A stretch of 64,000 nucleotides of DNA from Cristatella mucedo (GCA_009760855.2 WPIO01000008.1:4062501-4126500), one strand, 5' to 3'. Shown: positions 45,133-56,499, counted from the first letter of the stretch. The notes: generated by a model not told the origin, from the letters alone. Numbers and translations are program-made.

Positions 45133-46302
45133 TATAAAAACAAAAATTAAGATTGACAGTTACCTTGGCGAGAGAAAGAAAAAGTGTGAATAAAAGTCTG
45201 TGGATTTTGAAAAGGAAGGTCGAGAACGAAGAGGTAGTCATGTTATTGGCGTAAGAAGGGGCATCGACCATGACAAGCTCGTCAAAAGGTCAAGCGGCCG
45301 TGTACACGTGATCTACTCGGAAAGGCTCTTTAGCCCTCAACAAACCTTTTTAGCTGTTCGTTCTAGCTGTTGTCTTAACTAAGAAATTATTTTGAGAGCT
45401 AACTCTGTCCCTCGGTAGGGAGACTAATGAAAAGAAGTTTGTACCCCCTTTTGAGAGACTGAAGCATGGCACCGAAGGAGCACCGCTCCTCTCGACAGAC
45501 CTCATTAGACCTGCTTACTGGTAGGAATTAATTGCATCCTTAGCTATTATACTGTACCAGGATATGGTCGTGAGCCTTGAAAAAATAAAAACCCTATTTA
45601 AAATAATAATATATTTCTCTAGTACCCTCAGGGAACTTAGTCTCTTGCTAGCTACTTTCTAGCTAGTTACTTCAGTCAGTTTCTTGGGGGAGAACTGAAT
45701 GAAATTCCTTATTAGAATCTGTCTAGACCTTACCTCTTACCTTAGGCAAGCAATGTATAGTCTGACCGTATTTCCATTATGATAGCTTCGGCGTGTTGGC
45801 CACCTATTACCATGAAGCTTGCATCATAGGTTCGCTGCCCAGCGTAACGTAAGTCTTCCCCTATAACCGTTCTACTTTAATGCCTCTCAAAATATGATTG
45901 CCTCCTAAGGAAACAGACCCTAAGCGTGCACCCAAACAGCGCCGGGCTACCAGCATTATAAGCCTGATCTAATAAAAACCGGCGTTCTCCTCTGAATAAC
46001 ACTTAGACCCGATCGCCAAAGGCTTGCCGCCTGAAAAGCCCATACAACCGCTCTTTCAGCCTAGTAGTGCCTCCAGAGGGAAGAAGGGTGTTCACCGAGA
46101 AGGGGGGTTTGGACGCTGTCACCGTCCGGCGCCCGACCCCATCAGCCAAACTCATTCAGATGTCTATAGACCCCTCCCTACGCTCTGGCCTAGAGCAAAT
46201 GCAGGATGAAACCCTGACTTCAAAGGCACACGGGATGGTGGGGGGGAAGGGCCGTGGACGTCTAGGCTCTAAAATTTTCTACCATCTGAGGACCTACACG
46301 AC
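45133..46302. other. Unassigned intergenic DNA
   Basis: Apart from a short family B tail near 45603-45660 nothing recognisable was found. Open frames at 45200-45382 and 46067-46330 have no family resemblance. Confidence 0.5.
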
Positions 46303-46536
46303 CAGTGGCGAAACCAGGTTTTTCATCTAGGGGGCAAGACCCGAAAAATTTGCTTGTAGTCGGGGCTAGATCCATAAGTATTGAAAAACTGTAGCCCTAA
46401 ATCAGTAGTTATGCGACAAGAACTCGGTGGTTTCCTCGTCGAGTGAAATTAAGACACGATTTCGTCGTTAGTGACGGCCCAGTTCGCTGCCCTGACGAAG
46501 GGGGGGGGCAAATGCCCTTCTCTGGCTACGCCACTG
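46303..46536. mobile_element. hAT-like MITE, copy 2
   Basis: Begins cagtggcgaaaccagg and ends ctggctacgccactg, an inverted terminal repeat of the CAGTGGCG type common in hAT elements. 234 bp and non-coding. Related to 38773-39035. A matching 8-bp target duplication was not evident. Confidence 0.65.
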
Positions 46537-46679
46537 TAAATGAATGGCAGCGCAATGCAAGTGGTGCCACAGAGAGGCGGCAGGCGTTAACCAGTGAAAT
46601 AAACACAGCCAAGAAATACAAAAGAACTAACAAAGAGAGAGCAAACAAAATTCTGCACTCCTTAAACATACACAAAGCT

Positions 46680-46866
46680 TAGCTGATTTAACAGCCTCAT
46701 TTATATAGCGGCAGACAAGTCTTTACGGCTACCACCACAGCTTGTGGTGTGCGACAAAGAATCGCCTACAGCTGTGGACGATAACGAATCGCACACTGCC
46801 GGACTCGAACTCACGACCTGAGTCAAGATGTGCGAGCATCTTACCTGCTGAGCTAAGACCCAGGAC
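46680..46866 (-). repeat. tRNA-derived SINE, family A, full-length-like
   Basis: Runs from agctgatttaacagcctcat to the tRNA-like head complement ctgctgagctaagacccagg, with an inverted B-box ggactcgaactcacgacc near 46801. Its right part forms the outer end of the large inverted repeat beginning at 46758. Confidence 0.8.
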
Positions 46867-47067
46867 TAGCACAGTAGTGCTCATGAGATCAAACCAGCTG
46901 GGTCTCAGAGTCGTCGCCGCCACCGCAGCCAAACAAACAACAATACCAACGCTGCTTTCGTTACCGTCACCAGTCGTGAGCTGAGGAGATCTATAAGGCA
47001 GATAAAAGCAAGCAAGCCGTGACTTCTCAGCCTCACTGATGACCCCCATTAGTAAATACTAAAACGT
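46758..47067 (+). repeat. Large inverted repeat, left arm (310 bp)
   Basis: Nearly identical to the reverse complement of 47289-47599, with only a handful of differences and a one-base length difference. The outer third is SINE family A sequence. The inner two thirds (with aaacaaacaacaataccaac and agcaagcaagccgtgacttc) match nothing else in the window. Confidence 0.93.
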
Positions 47068-47288
47068 ACGCAAATAAGTAGGGGCCAACCAAAACCAACC
47101 AGAGATCATCTCAACCATGACTGGGACGCTTTTCATTGTGCTCAATAGTTAGCTTCCGAATTTCAGCACCTACTTTAACTAATATCGGATCACAGTCCTA
47201 AATGAAACCAGGGCACTGAACGACCAATCTTAGCATGTTACTAAGCACACACAGCAAACTGTGAAAGTAAACATAAGGAAGGTCTATA

Positions 47289-47599
47289 ACGTTTTAGTAT
47301 TTACTAGTGGGGGGTCATCAGTGAGGCTGAGAAGTCACGGCTTGCTTGCTTTTATCTGCCTTATAGATCTTCTCAGCTCACGACTGGTGACGGTAACGAA
47401 AGCAGCGTTGGTATTGTTGTTTGTTTGGCTGCGGTGGCGGCGACGACTCTGAGACCCAGCTGGTTTGATCTCATGAGCACTACTGTGCTAGTCCTGGGTC
47501 TTAGCTCAGCAGGTAAGATGCTCGCTCATCTTGACTCAGGTCGTGAGTTCGAGTCCGGCAGTGTTCGATTCGTTATCGTCCACAGCTGTAGGCGATTCT
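47289..47599 (-). repeat. Large inverted repeat, right arm (311 bp)
   Basis: Reverse-complement partner of 46758-47067 across a 221-bp spacer. Contains a plus-oriented SINE A head with A-box-like ttagctcagcaggtaagatg and B-box gagttcgagtccgg. The open frames in the two arms are mirror copies of each other and are not treated as genes. Confidence 0.93.
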
Positions 47600-47982
47600 C
47601 TGTATGCACATATACGTAAAAGAATAACACACAGTGACACAGTGTACAAGGTAACACCCAAGGATGCCCATACACATATATTTTCGCTCGACCGTCATGT
47701 AGTTCACCGTAAGCCGTATCACAAGGAGGAGCAGATCGCAGCTGTAGCAATGCCTACAAAAGTATTGCCGAGGTAATGAACACGAACGACCGCTTCACAG
47801 CAAGCAACATACGGGAGCCGATAGGAATACAAATAGCCAGTGGAAAACATGCATCAACAGAAATCCAATGTCGACCGCACACCGTTAGAGGGTTTCATGT
47901 CGCTAGCCCTCCACTTGCATATGGCTACTCATGTGGATAGCACAGCAGGTCGCTTAGGCGGCAGCCGGTGTAAAGCGGAGCA

Positions 47983-48164
47983 TCATTCAGTGGCTGTGGA
48001 ACCGCCTCCGGTGGCTCTTGGCTCAGGTTCTGGCAGGCAGGAGGCGATAACTTCGAGAAGCTCATCGACTTGCTCCTCGGCGAGCCGCTCCTCACTCTCC
48101 TCAATCAAGAGCTGAATCTCTACTGCAGAGGTCGGCCTGTGGTTCAGCAACTGCAGCTTCTCAG
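47983..48164 (-). CDS. CRCP: CRCP/RPC9 exon 2 (stop)
   Basis: Minus-strand acceptor gtgttgcag; two bases complete Ala, then [20 protein letters not shown] and [18 protein letters not shown]. Stop TGA at 47985-47983. The last 15 residues (acidic, then Gly/Ser/Thr) are less conserved. Confidence 0.95.
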
Positions 48165-51011
48165 CTGCAACACACGAACACCAAACGGGATGCTGCTGCT
48201 GCATAGCTTACAACAAAAATAAACCTACGACAGGTGTCACACACCTGGAAGAAGGCTGCGCAAAAGTGCCTACCAAGAGCGACAGCAAAGATTGGCATGG
48301 CCTTCTACGACATCCATGGGGGAGGGGGATGAGCGCTCACTACTTCTGCAGACACTTATAAAAAGCACACTGGGCGAGTTTGAACGACTGTGCGAAAACC
48401 AATTGCAACCTGATCAGACTTTTTTCTGAGAATGTTTTATATCGCTAGCTTGTTGTACGTACGATGTAAAAATGCATTGTATTCGCACAACCAAATTACA
48501 ACGAGCAATCATAGCAAAAACATCTGCGCAAATGGTAATACAGCAGAGTAGCAAGGTGCTAGCACTTTACAGCTCAGGTCCTAGTCCTATAGTAAGCAGT
48601 TATTCAATGCCCGATGCTTCGAGGTGAAAGCCGACGAGGCTCTTCCACCGTTATAGAAATAAACTCAAAAAGGCTCCCACGGCTGCTACTCAGATCGGAT
48701 GGCATGAGAATTCTCTGGGATGCCAGGCATTCAAGTTGTTCACATCAAGCGACGATACTTATTGACAGTGAACACAGAAACGTATGTGCTGTTGGTATGT
48801 ATACATTTAGTATGACGTCGAGCCACAAGATTCTTTATTACCCCCTTACCTACTCATGCACTGAAGAGCACTTATTTAACTGAAAAAGTCGGCTACAGCT
48901 GTAAGCCGAACACCAAGGCTTCAGCCATCGGCCGTGTCGACCCATACATGTTCTACAGGGTTCAGATCCGGCGTCTCGCTAGGCAGCTTCATCAGCACCA
49001 TACCGGATTCGTCAAAAAGCGCTTTGTTTACCTCGAAGTACGTATGTGTGTATCTCCTCTGTCTGTAACTCCACAAAACCACACAGACTATGTGGGTATG
49101 TGGGTGTTACGCACGAGTTTTGTATAGCGCACTCAAAACCTAAGCAGCTTTCGGTACGCACTCAGCAGCCAACAGACTTCATCTCACACAACAAAAAGAA
49201 TGTGAGAAGCATAGCAGAGTCAGGAGACCAGTTGAGGTAGTGAGTGGCATGGACGTATCAGCTTAGGACAGCTGGAACTTTGGTCGTTATCTTGTTACCA
49301 AATACGACGATCGCTGAGGCAAATGTGCTTGCACTTTGCAATCCATCTTGCTTGACCATCTGAAGGTATGCGTAATGCTCCACAAGACCTTCGATCTGAA
49401 GCTGAGCTCAAACACCTTTCCTGGCAAAGAGCTTCAAACAGTTACCGATTTGCCATCAAATTCATACTAGGTTGAAGGCAGTCATACTGGAAAACCTTAA
49501 CTTTCCTTCGGCTATCGGTTGTACACCGCTTCCGTTACCAAATATTGTGAACTTACTTTCATCAGTCAATAAAAAAAAATTCTAGTTCTATTCTGTCAAG
49601 TGAGCATGGTTGTGGGTCCATCATAATCGGTCAGCATATGAAAGCTGGTGAGATGAGACTTGCGTGTTGAAACATTCTGGAAGATGTAACTCTTAGAATG
49701 AATCTTACTTGCAAATGAATTTATTTAAAATTACTTGGAAATTTTTAAAAGTAGCGATCCCTGTTGAGTCTTTGTACGATCATGCAAGGTCTAGTAGTGC
49801 GGCAGTTCCCTTCTGAAGTGCTACCATTTGATGAGACGGTCACCTCTGGCGGCTAGCATGCCCAACCAGATCCAGCTACCTGGGCCATCGAACGTGCACA
49901 GTTTCTTTACTGATATTATGGCCCACTATAAATTCGCTTATCCCAAACCACCCTCCAAGCTCATGGCTACAATGGCTTTGTAGATACAGCAGTGTCAGCA
50001 TTCCTTTAACATGGTCACTGCTGTGTTTTACACTCGGAATTTCGTAGCAACACGTGGCCGGTCCGAAAGCATGGCTGCAGAGCGGAGATAATAATAATAC
50101 ATCTGTATAGCACTCTCTCAGAGAGCCTAATCTCTTTCTAGGCACTTTACATATGCATAAGCGTCCACACTTGCAGTAAAACCAAAAGTCTGATTCTAGT
50201 ACAGAGTGGCATCACACGGTGCTTACTCTTAGCGCCACATAGCAGGTTGATTCAATAAATGTTGAGAAATCCCAAACGATGTTATTATCTTTGGTAAAAT
50301 ACAGAGTCTGTATGCTAAAGTAGACTTATTTTAGCTTTTTTTGTAACAAGCCTTAGGTAGGACTACTATAGCTGCCCAAGAAGAAGCCCCTGGATAACTC
50401 GCAGCTCGTCGAAGTTCCCACATGCTCTCTGGCTTTGGTTTGTGCTCTGGCGAGCTAGAACACCGAGAATTAGGGGTGGGATGATGTTTTCCCCGACTGA
50501 GTGCAAGGCTGTAAAAATCAGTTGCTCTTTACTCTTGATTCACAGTTTCTCTTGCTGACATGCTCACCAGCAGCAGTAGAGACAGCAGCAGCAGTAGAGA
50601 CAACAGCAGCAGCAGTAGAGGCAGCAGCTACAGCAGCTGTAGAGGCAGCAGCTACAGCAGCTGTAGATTCAGCAGCTACAGCAGCTGTAGAGGCAGCAGA
50701 GGCAGCAGCAGCTACAGCAGCTGTAGATACAGCAGCAGCAGACATCAGCAGCAGAGGCAGCAATTATCACCTTTGGTCAGCTTGTACGGCTCGAGGGCCT
50801 GCAGAAAGGTGGGTACGGTGTCACTGGTCTGCTGAGCGCACGCTGTCCTGGACAGATACTTGGCTGTCTCGTACGTGACTGTCCACATGTTCTGCTGCTG
50901 CCCGCCATTGCTCGGCTTTCGGCGCCCATTCGCTCCCTTTTTGATCTCCTCCAGCAGCGTGAACACCTCGTAATTACTCAGCATGGCCGCTCGCTCTTCG
51001 ACAATCTCCAT
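47983..51011 (-). CDS. CRCP: RNA polymerase III subunit RPC9 / CRCP homologue, 2 exons
   Basis: Minus-strand exons 51011-50771 (241 nt) and 48164-47983 (182 nt) join in phase 1 to 423 nt, a 140-aa protein; human CRCP is 148 aa. The start [20 protein letters not shown] aligns with the human N-terminus without gaps, next to a good initiation context (gctgccATGG). The junction gives KLTK then [11 protein letters not shown], followed by [20 protein letters not shown]. In known Pol III, RPC9 (yeast Rpc17) pairs with RPC8 to form the stalk used in initiation; it has an HRDC-like helical fold. The gene is nuclear, single-copy in most animals and probably broadly expressed. Its 2.6-kb intron holds a Tc1 remnant, a LINE and a CAG-rich repeat. 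Confidence 0.95.
48938..49600 (-). pseudogene. Tc1/mariner transposase remnant, split by a LINE
   Basis: Minus strand carries, in order, DESKFTIFG (near 49553, first catalytic Asp), QDND (near 49294-49283, second Asp) and [13 protein letters not shown] (near 48980-48938, third acidic residue). These lie in different frames with stops between them, so the transposase is dead. A LINE family D copy at 49040-49279 sits between the second and third motifs. All of it lies in the CRCP intron. The outer limits of the transposon (perhaps to about 49900) are not resolved. Confidence 0.75.
49040..49279 (-). mobile_element. LINE family D 3' fragment inserted in a Tc1 remnant
   Basis: Matches the 3' part of the LINE at 11715-12240 (gaagcatagcagagtcagga, gttgaggtagtgagtggcat), with the common end ctgtctgtaactccac on its left. 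Confidence 0.8.
50087..50165 (-). repeat. Family B LINE-tail copy
   Basis: (AAT)n, then atctgtatagcactctctca, gagcctaatctctttctagg and cactttacatatgc. In the CRCP intron. Confidence 0.65.
50560..50758. repeat. CAG-rich minisatellite beside the CRCP donor
   Basis: Tandem variants of cagcagctacagcagctgta and gaggcagcag fill the 5' end of the CRCP intron, ending about 12 nt from the donor at 50770. The unit is partly self-complementary (cagctacagcagctgtag) and could fold. Ala-, Ser- or Thr-rich open frames across it are repeat products. Confidence 0.9.
50771..51011 (-). CDS. CRCP: CRCP/RPC9 exon 1 (start codon)
   Basis: ATG at 51011-51009; donor gtgata at 50770, phase 1. Encodes [20 protein letters not shown] and [19 protein letters not shown] to KLTK. 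Confidence 0.94.
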
Positions 51012-51028
51012 GGCAGCTCGAGAGCTGT

Positions 51029-51187
51029 TCACGTGAAGATAGTGACGGTCAAGTGCGTGCCCGAGTCCGTCGGTGGCTTGGTAGGTATGTAATTGAGTGA
51101 GGCGAACCTTCCAGCAGCGATGACGAAGCCCCAGGCAACGAGCACGACGACAAGGTATACCTGCAGCGAGGCAGAGCGACGCAGCAT
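51029..51187 (-). CDS. Possible upstream small ORF, 52-aa membrane peptide
   Basis: An ATG-started frame on the same strand as CRCP ends with TGA at 51031-51029, 17 nt before the CRCP ATG and in a different frame. It would encode two Arg near the start, then a strongly hydrophobic stretch VYLVVVLVAWGFVIAAG long enough for one membrane span, then a polar tail. I do not recognise a family. It may be a uORF in the CRCP 5' leader, a separate small gene on a shared transcript, or chance in GC-rich DNA. Confidence 0.3.
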   Translation of the reverse strand: MLRRSASLQVYLVVVLVAWGFVIAAGRFASLNYIPTKPPTDSGTHLTVTIFT

Positions 51188-53600
51188 CAATCGGCAGCCG
51201 GCGACGAATGCGGCCACGCGAGACGACGGGGCACCTGCCTGTCCAGCCCCCCTTTCCGAAGGAGGGCTGGAGGGGCGCAGCGACTGCTTAGGTTCGCTGC
51301 GAACCCAAGCAGTCGCTGCGGCGGCGGCTGCTGAATGACCTCGCAGAATGCTCAGGACTATTTCCTGGAAGAATTTCAATACAATCGGACACCGAACCTC
51401 TAGCTTCTCTGTGACTGCGTGCGTGCGTGCGTGCACGCAACACTGAGCGGGATTTCTAGTCCGCTTTTCCACCCACACCCACGTCGGTCACGGAGCTAGA
51501 ATAATGGAGGCACGGGGTAGCGCTCGAGCTCTCGGTATCGCCGCCCCGGGTGCAGGCTTCAGGCTTGTCGCGGCTAAGTCACGGTCAGGTGGCTATCACC
51601 ATTCACTGCCGCAGATGTAGACTCTGTTTTGGTCATACATACAGCAGTACGAACCGACAATCTTTCGGAAAAGCGGCTTCTCGGCGCCGCATCTGCCGGT
51701 CCGCCGAAAGTGGCAGACGCTAACCGACAGCCAGAGCTCGAGGCTTGTTTGGCCGCTTCCATCCCCCCTTTATTGCATCTGCGGCGGCAGAAGCAGTTGC
51801 AGTGACGGCTCCTCCAGCGCACCCGCAGCTGCCGCCGCAGCACAACCGCCTCGGCCGTACCAGCAACTGGACACGCTCGGCCAGTATGCCCAGCGGGACT
51901 ACACGAGCGGGACTGCGACAACTGACGAAGCTGAACGACGGAAAAGGAGCACTTCAGGTAATGCAGGTTAATTACGATACACAATGACGTCTCTAGCTCT
52001 AGCGAGGGCGCTGCGAGCGCGACTGGGTCGCTGTCGCGAGCTGCGCTGCGCGACGGCCGCCGCCAGGCTTCGCGCATCCGCATGGCAACGTCGGGCCAAA
52101 GGTCTTACACGGCGAGCGCATCACTCACAATGTTTTCCAAAATTTCGGCAAGCTTCTTGCTAACTACAATCATTTAAAGATCGCTCGATGGCTACCGCTG
52201 TAGCCGCTGGTGGCCGTCTGTGCACAAGCGTCCCACTGCGCTAGAGATGCGTTTTCACGGCGGACGGTGTACGGCGTGTGGCGCTGCAAGTGCACTTCCG
52301 TCGATTACGCTCCCCCCCGCTTTCCCTTTGCCGGAAATGAGCGCTCTTACAGCTGGTAGATCTGCAACATTGAGATTTTTTATTTTAGATTTCCCTTCCC
52401 TAGCTTTCTTGAGATTCGAACCGCACTGCGCGGCGGTAGACGGTCACATAGCGCGTCACACTGCAGCGCAACAGTTGCCCGGCGACGCGGCTGGTTCTGT
52501 TTGCCGGTCGTCGGAGCTGAGCTGGACGGGCGTTGCCCGGAGCTGAGCGCGGCTAATGTTACCGCCGTTCTGTTCAACCTGCCTACCGCTCGCCAATTGT
52601 CGCCCGATCTGCGACATGAAATAGATCAATAGCTATCGCTAGGGGGCACGCGCGCTAGAACCCGCGGGCCGCCGGAGACTCGCGCCTCGCGTACTGGAAG
52701 TCGCCGAGGGCGCTGCTGTGCGGCCGTCATGTTGCCGCTCCGCCCTCTTTCTCAATCGGTCTTTTGTTTTCTCTCCCGGCAAGTGCCAATATCTGGCGCA
52801 CGCGTGATCATGCGCACGCTCGCTCTGGCGAGATCGGGCTTCCGGCACAGCGGTCGCGCGAGCTGCTTCACGCGTCCTCAGCGCGGCGAGCATCCGTCTC
52901 ATGTCCGGGTACTCGTAGTCGCCCACTTCTCCTTTGTACGTAGCTTACGCTCACTCTCGCACTCATCTGTCAGCGTAAACGTTGTGTGCGCCTGCGGCTT
53001 CTGCTGTTGCAATTAGCGCAGCGCCCTGACGACAGCCAATGGTTACGCCATTGACTCGGCGCCTATTCCTCACTGCGGCCAATAGTTAAGCCATTGATGC
53101 AGCGCAGCGGCAGGCCACTAATGAATGTTATATTTCTTAATGTCTGCTGTGATCCATCGAGCTCTCATGTTTGCACGCGTTGAGAGAAATAAAGATTGGG
53201 TCTCATTTATTGCTCACGTCCTCGCTTGTGTCTCCGTGAGACTCCACAAGGACTGCCGCCGACGGGGCCACTGCAATACAACAGCGCATCGCCCAGAGGC
53301 ATCCGTTAGAGCCACGCCATCACACCGTCCTCGCGCGCACGCTCGACTGCCGCGCTCTGCACGGCACTCGCTGCGAGCGAAGGAGGCGGACGGTTCGCAG
53401 CCGGCAGTTTGTTCGCCGCCGCCGCCGCCGCCGCGCGCTAATCGGGGCCGTTCCCAACGGATTGCCCAGATCTAGCTTCCGCGAAACGAAACGCATTAAA
53501 CGGGGGGGGGGACATTTGAAGAGCGTGCCATTAACTGTTTTTCATTAATTATAAAATGTGAGCGGACTGAGATTGCGGTAAATGAATCGATAGTCGAGAT
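51188..53600. promoter_or_regulatory. GC-rich region, putative CRCP promoter and unassigned island
   Basis: G+C- and CpG-rich DNA upstream of CRCP, so it probably holds the CRCP promoter and possibly a divergent one. At 53034-53100 a roughly 50-bp imperfect duplication carries two CCAAT-type words (gccaatggttacgccattga and gccaatagttaagccattga). AATAAA occurs at 53188. Open frames such as 51574-52083 (-) and 52220-52546 (+) have no family match. Confidence 0.45.
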
Positions 53601-54419
53601 CAATTGATTCTGCGGCCTTGCATTTATTTCGCGTCAGGTTAAGTCACGGCGGCTTTCGCCTCGATCGCAGCAGGCAGTAACGGAATGCCTGCGCTGCAGC
53701 ACTCGGTCCCGAGGTCGCCGTCGGAACGCCTCACCGCCAGACTAAAAATCAGCAGCGTTTCTCGCCAAGCGAAAACAAATCGCGAAGTACGTAAGCGGAC
53801 GTGCGTTGTCCCCGCTCGTCTCGTCCGTAGCAACATAGAAGCTTCAAAAGGACTATTAATATCAAACTGCCCGCAGAGCTTTTACGTGACTAAGAACTTC
53901 ACAGCACATTTCTATTACATAGCCAGAATTCAAGGTATACAGCTACATTTAGAAGATCTGGCTGTTTTATGAACATCTCTCAAGTTAGCGATATTTGGCA
54001 AAGATAAATTAAGAGCATCGTTAATATCGGAGAAAGCTGCACCAGTTGGTCATATGAAAGTTGGACCGCCTAAATGAAACGTGGCGTTAGGGTCCACCTC
54101 AATGTACGACCTTAGTTACTCACCTTCATAAGGTATAAGGCGAGACTCTTCAGTCGACTCAAGGACGAGGGCGAGCCTGCCTGCGCAGTCTGCTGACGGG
54201 AAGCTGCGTAGCAAAGCACAGGACAGAGGACAGCAAGTATGGGAGGCGCGATCTTCTAGCGGACGCGGCCGGCGCGGCTGCTTACGTTTCCAGTCGTTTC
54301 CGCTAGCGAATGCTACCCCCCCCCCCCCGCCCGCCCGGACGCCATTGCGCCAGCCTTCCGGTGGTGACGGCTTGATCTTATCGGCCAGACCAGTCATCTG
54401 TGCAGTCCCAAAAGGGTGA
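53601..54419. other. Unassigned intergenic DNA
   Basis: No feature supported apart from a poly-C run near 54318. Open frames at 53685-53972 and 54116-54397 (-) show no family resemblance. Confidence 0.45.
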
Positions 54420-55505
54420 GCAAAACAAAATAGTTTTCAAAAAACCGTATTCGGTCCTTTGCTGTTCACCATTTATACTCAAATTCATGGAAAAGTGACT
54501 CAGGTCCATGGAATAGGCCATCACTTTTATGCTGCCCATACTCAGCTGCATTTATCATACAAACCATTTGAATCTGATAAACTGGATGCTTGCCATTCAA
54601 TACCGGATGTCGGAAAATTTCCTTAAAATGAATGACTAGAAGGCTTTACTCTTCTAATAAGTGATGCTGTTATGTGACCCATTCCCGTGTGCTCGGAATT
54701 TAAGTGTCGTCTTCGACAGCTGCCTAAATATGGAAAGCTTCGTTATGAAGACTGCTTCCAGAGCTAGCCATCACGTCCGATCCCTATCTAAGATTGGGAA
54801 CTGTCTTCCACAGTGACTTGCAAATTTTAACTAGCTCCTTAGTTCTGTCTGGGCTAGATTATTGTAATTCCCTTTTGGCTGGGCTACCTAAAGAGCCACT
54901 TCGCCACTGCACCTAAAGATGAATATGGCTGCAAGGCTAGTTTAAAAATCTCAGAGTTTGACAACGTGCCTTCTTTGCTGAAAGAGCTTGGATGGCTGCC
55001 GATTGATATACGGACACAAGAAAATTTCTTACGCTGACCCACAAGGCCCGCCACGGCTTGACTCCTTAATACCTAGCTAAACTGCTGCATAGGTTTCAGC
55101 TTTCTAGTAATCTTAGGTTCTCTTCGGACAATAAATTAGCTATTCCGTTGCTCCGCTTATAGACCTATGGCGACAGAAGCTTTAGCTCTGCAGGTCCTAG
55201 ACTGTGGAACTCGCTTCCATAACTTTTACGCAACGACAACTATACTCCTGCTGCCGACAATGGCGCATCTTTTTCAGCTGTCCTGAGCTGCTACTTCCAT
55301 GCTACTCACTACCTCAACTGCTCTCCTGACTCTTCAATGCTTCTCACTTTCTCTTTGTTGCGTGCGATGAAGTCCTTTAGCTACAGAATATCTACCAAAA
55401 GCCGCTTATGCTTCGGGTGCCTTATACAAAGTTCTGCTGCGTAACACCCACATAGTCTTTGTGGCTGTGAGGAGTTACAGACGGAGACACATCACCTTAC
55501 ATTAT
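54420..55505 (+). mobile_element. LINE family D, longest copy
   Basis: Broken plus-strand reverse transcriptase. Near 54460 it reads FGPLLFTIYTQIHG (the block before the catalytic Y-A-D-D, itself lost), later SGLDYCNSLLAGLP near 54850. It continues to the common 3' end gttacagacggagacacatc near 55480. Many stops; an old copy. Confidence 0.75.
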
Positions 55506-56087
55506 AGGCCGCCGTTCAGCCCGTGCTGTCACTGCCTAGCACATCTAACCTTAAGAGGCCACGTCGTTCACGACATCACCGCCGAAGATCGGTGGTTGTT
55601 CCGTTGCAAATAAATCCACCAACAGCCGATCGACTCCGCTGCAGCGCATAGCTGGGGGTACCCTGGCCGCGAAGTCGGCTCGTGCACATCGTGCGGCGGC
55701 CAAGCGAATCGATCCGCTAGCCGCCTGCTGAAGCGAACGCTGCCGAAAGAGCCGCCGCCTGAGACAGACTTTGCCGCTGGCCGCGGCGGCTCGCTCTAGT
55801 GCCACAACCATTGCACGAGCTTTTGCTCAAGGTGGAGATTGGCGAGGAAGCCTGTGTGGCCTACTCGCACTGCCCTAGCAGGAGGAGGAGAAGACAGCGA
55901 TTTGCAGCCCCGCGAGCTGAAAGAGACGGTGCTACCTTGCGAAATGGCTCGCACCAAAGCGTCCACACCGAGGGCTGCTCTCTGCTGGACGGCTTCGCCA
56001 CATACCGGATGGGTGGCGACGCTGCCGCACATCCGCGTGAGCGAACGAGCGGCAGCAACGCGGCGGCCAGTGAGTAAATACTTGCTG
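55506..56087. other. GC-rich unassigned region
   Basis: CpG-rich, with open frames on both strands (55551-55811 minus, 55799-56077 plus). A good donor-like gtgagt lies at 56071. A frame at 55944 begins MARTKAS but departs from histone H3 at once. Could hold an exon of an unrecognised gene; nothing firm. Confidence 0.35.
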
Positions 56088-56240
56088 ATTTCATGGCCTC
56101 GTTCATTTAGCGACAAAAGAGCCTTTAAGGCTATCGCACCCGCTTGCAGCGGCGATAAAGGATCGCCCACCGCAGTATTCGAACCCGCCACCTTGGGACT
56201 GAGGTCGTGAAATGCAACCAACCACCTTACCGAGTGTGCC
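56088..56240 (-). repeat. tRNA-derived SINE, family A
   Basis: Contains gctgatttcatggcctcgtt, ggctatcgcacccgcttgca and an inverted B-box gtattcgaacccgcc near 56174. Confidence 0.72.
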
Positions 56241-56499
56241 ATCCGCAGCTCACAGTGCGTGTATATCGTTGTGTCTGCTGTAGTTTGGTGCATTCATCTT
56301 ATTTGTAAGCGTGAGGAAGCGAGATGGTTTCTCGTACGCGCTATGCTTATTCTTGGCTATCGCTGCCTATTGTTAGTGCCTAGTCACAATGCGGCACGCT
56401 ACTGTGAACGTTACGCTCAGTATAATTCCCATCCTCGCAGGGCTGGGTTCGTCATTTATTGCCGTGGGCAGACGCGTAACTTTCGATATTTAAACGCAA

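Noticed and set aside
46729-47619. Two similar proteins of 106 and 64 aa
   Set aside because: They are the same sequence read from the two arms of the inverted repeat and include SINE sequence; no coding support.
50501-50878. Ala/Val/Thr-rich 125-codon frame
   Set aside because: Product of the CAG-rich repeat in the CRCP intron, running on antisense to CRCP exon 1.
55944-56210. Frame beginning MARTK, as in histone H3
   Set aside because: Only five residues agree; the rest is unlike H3 and runs into a SINE.
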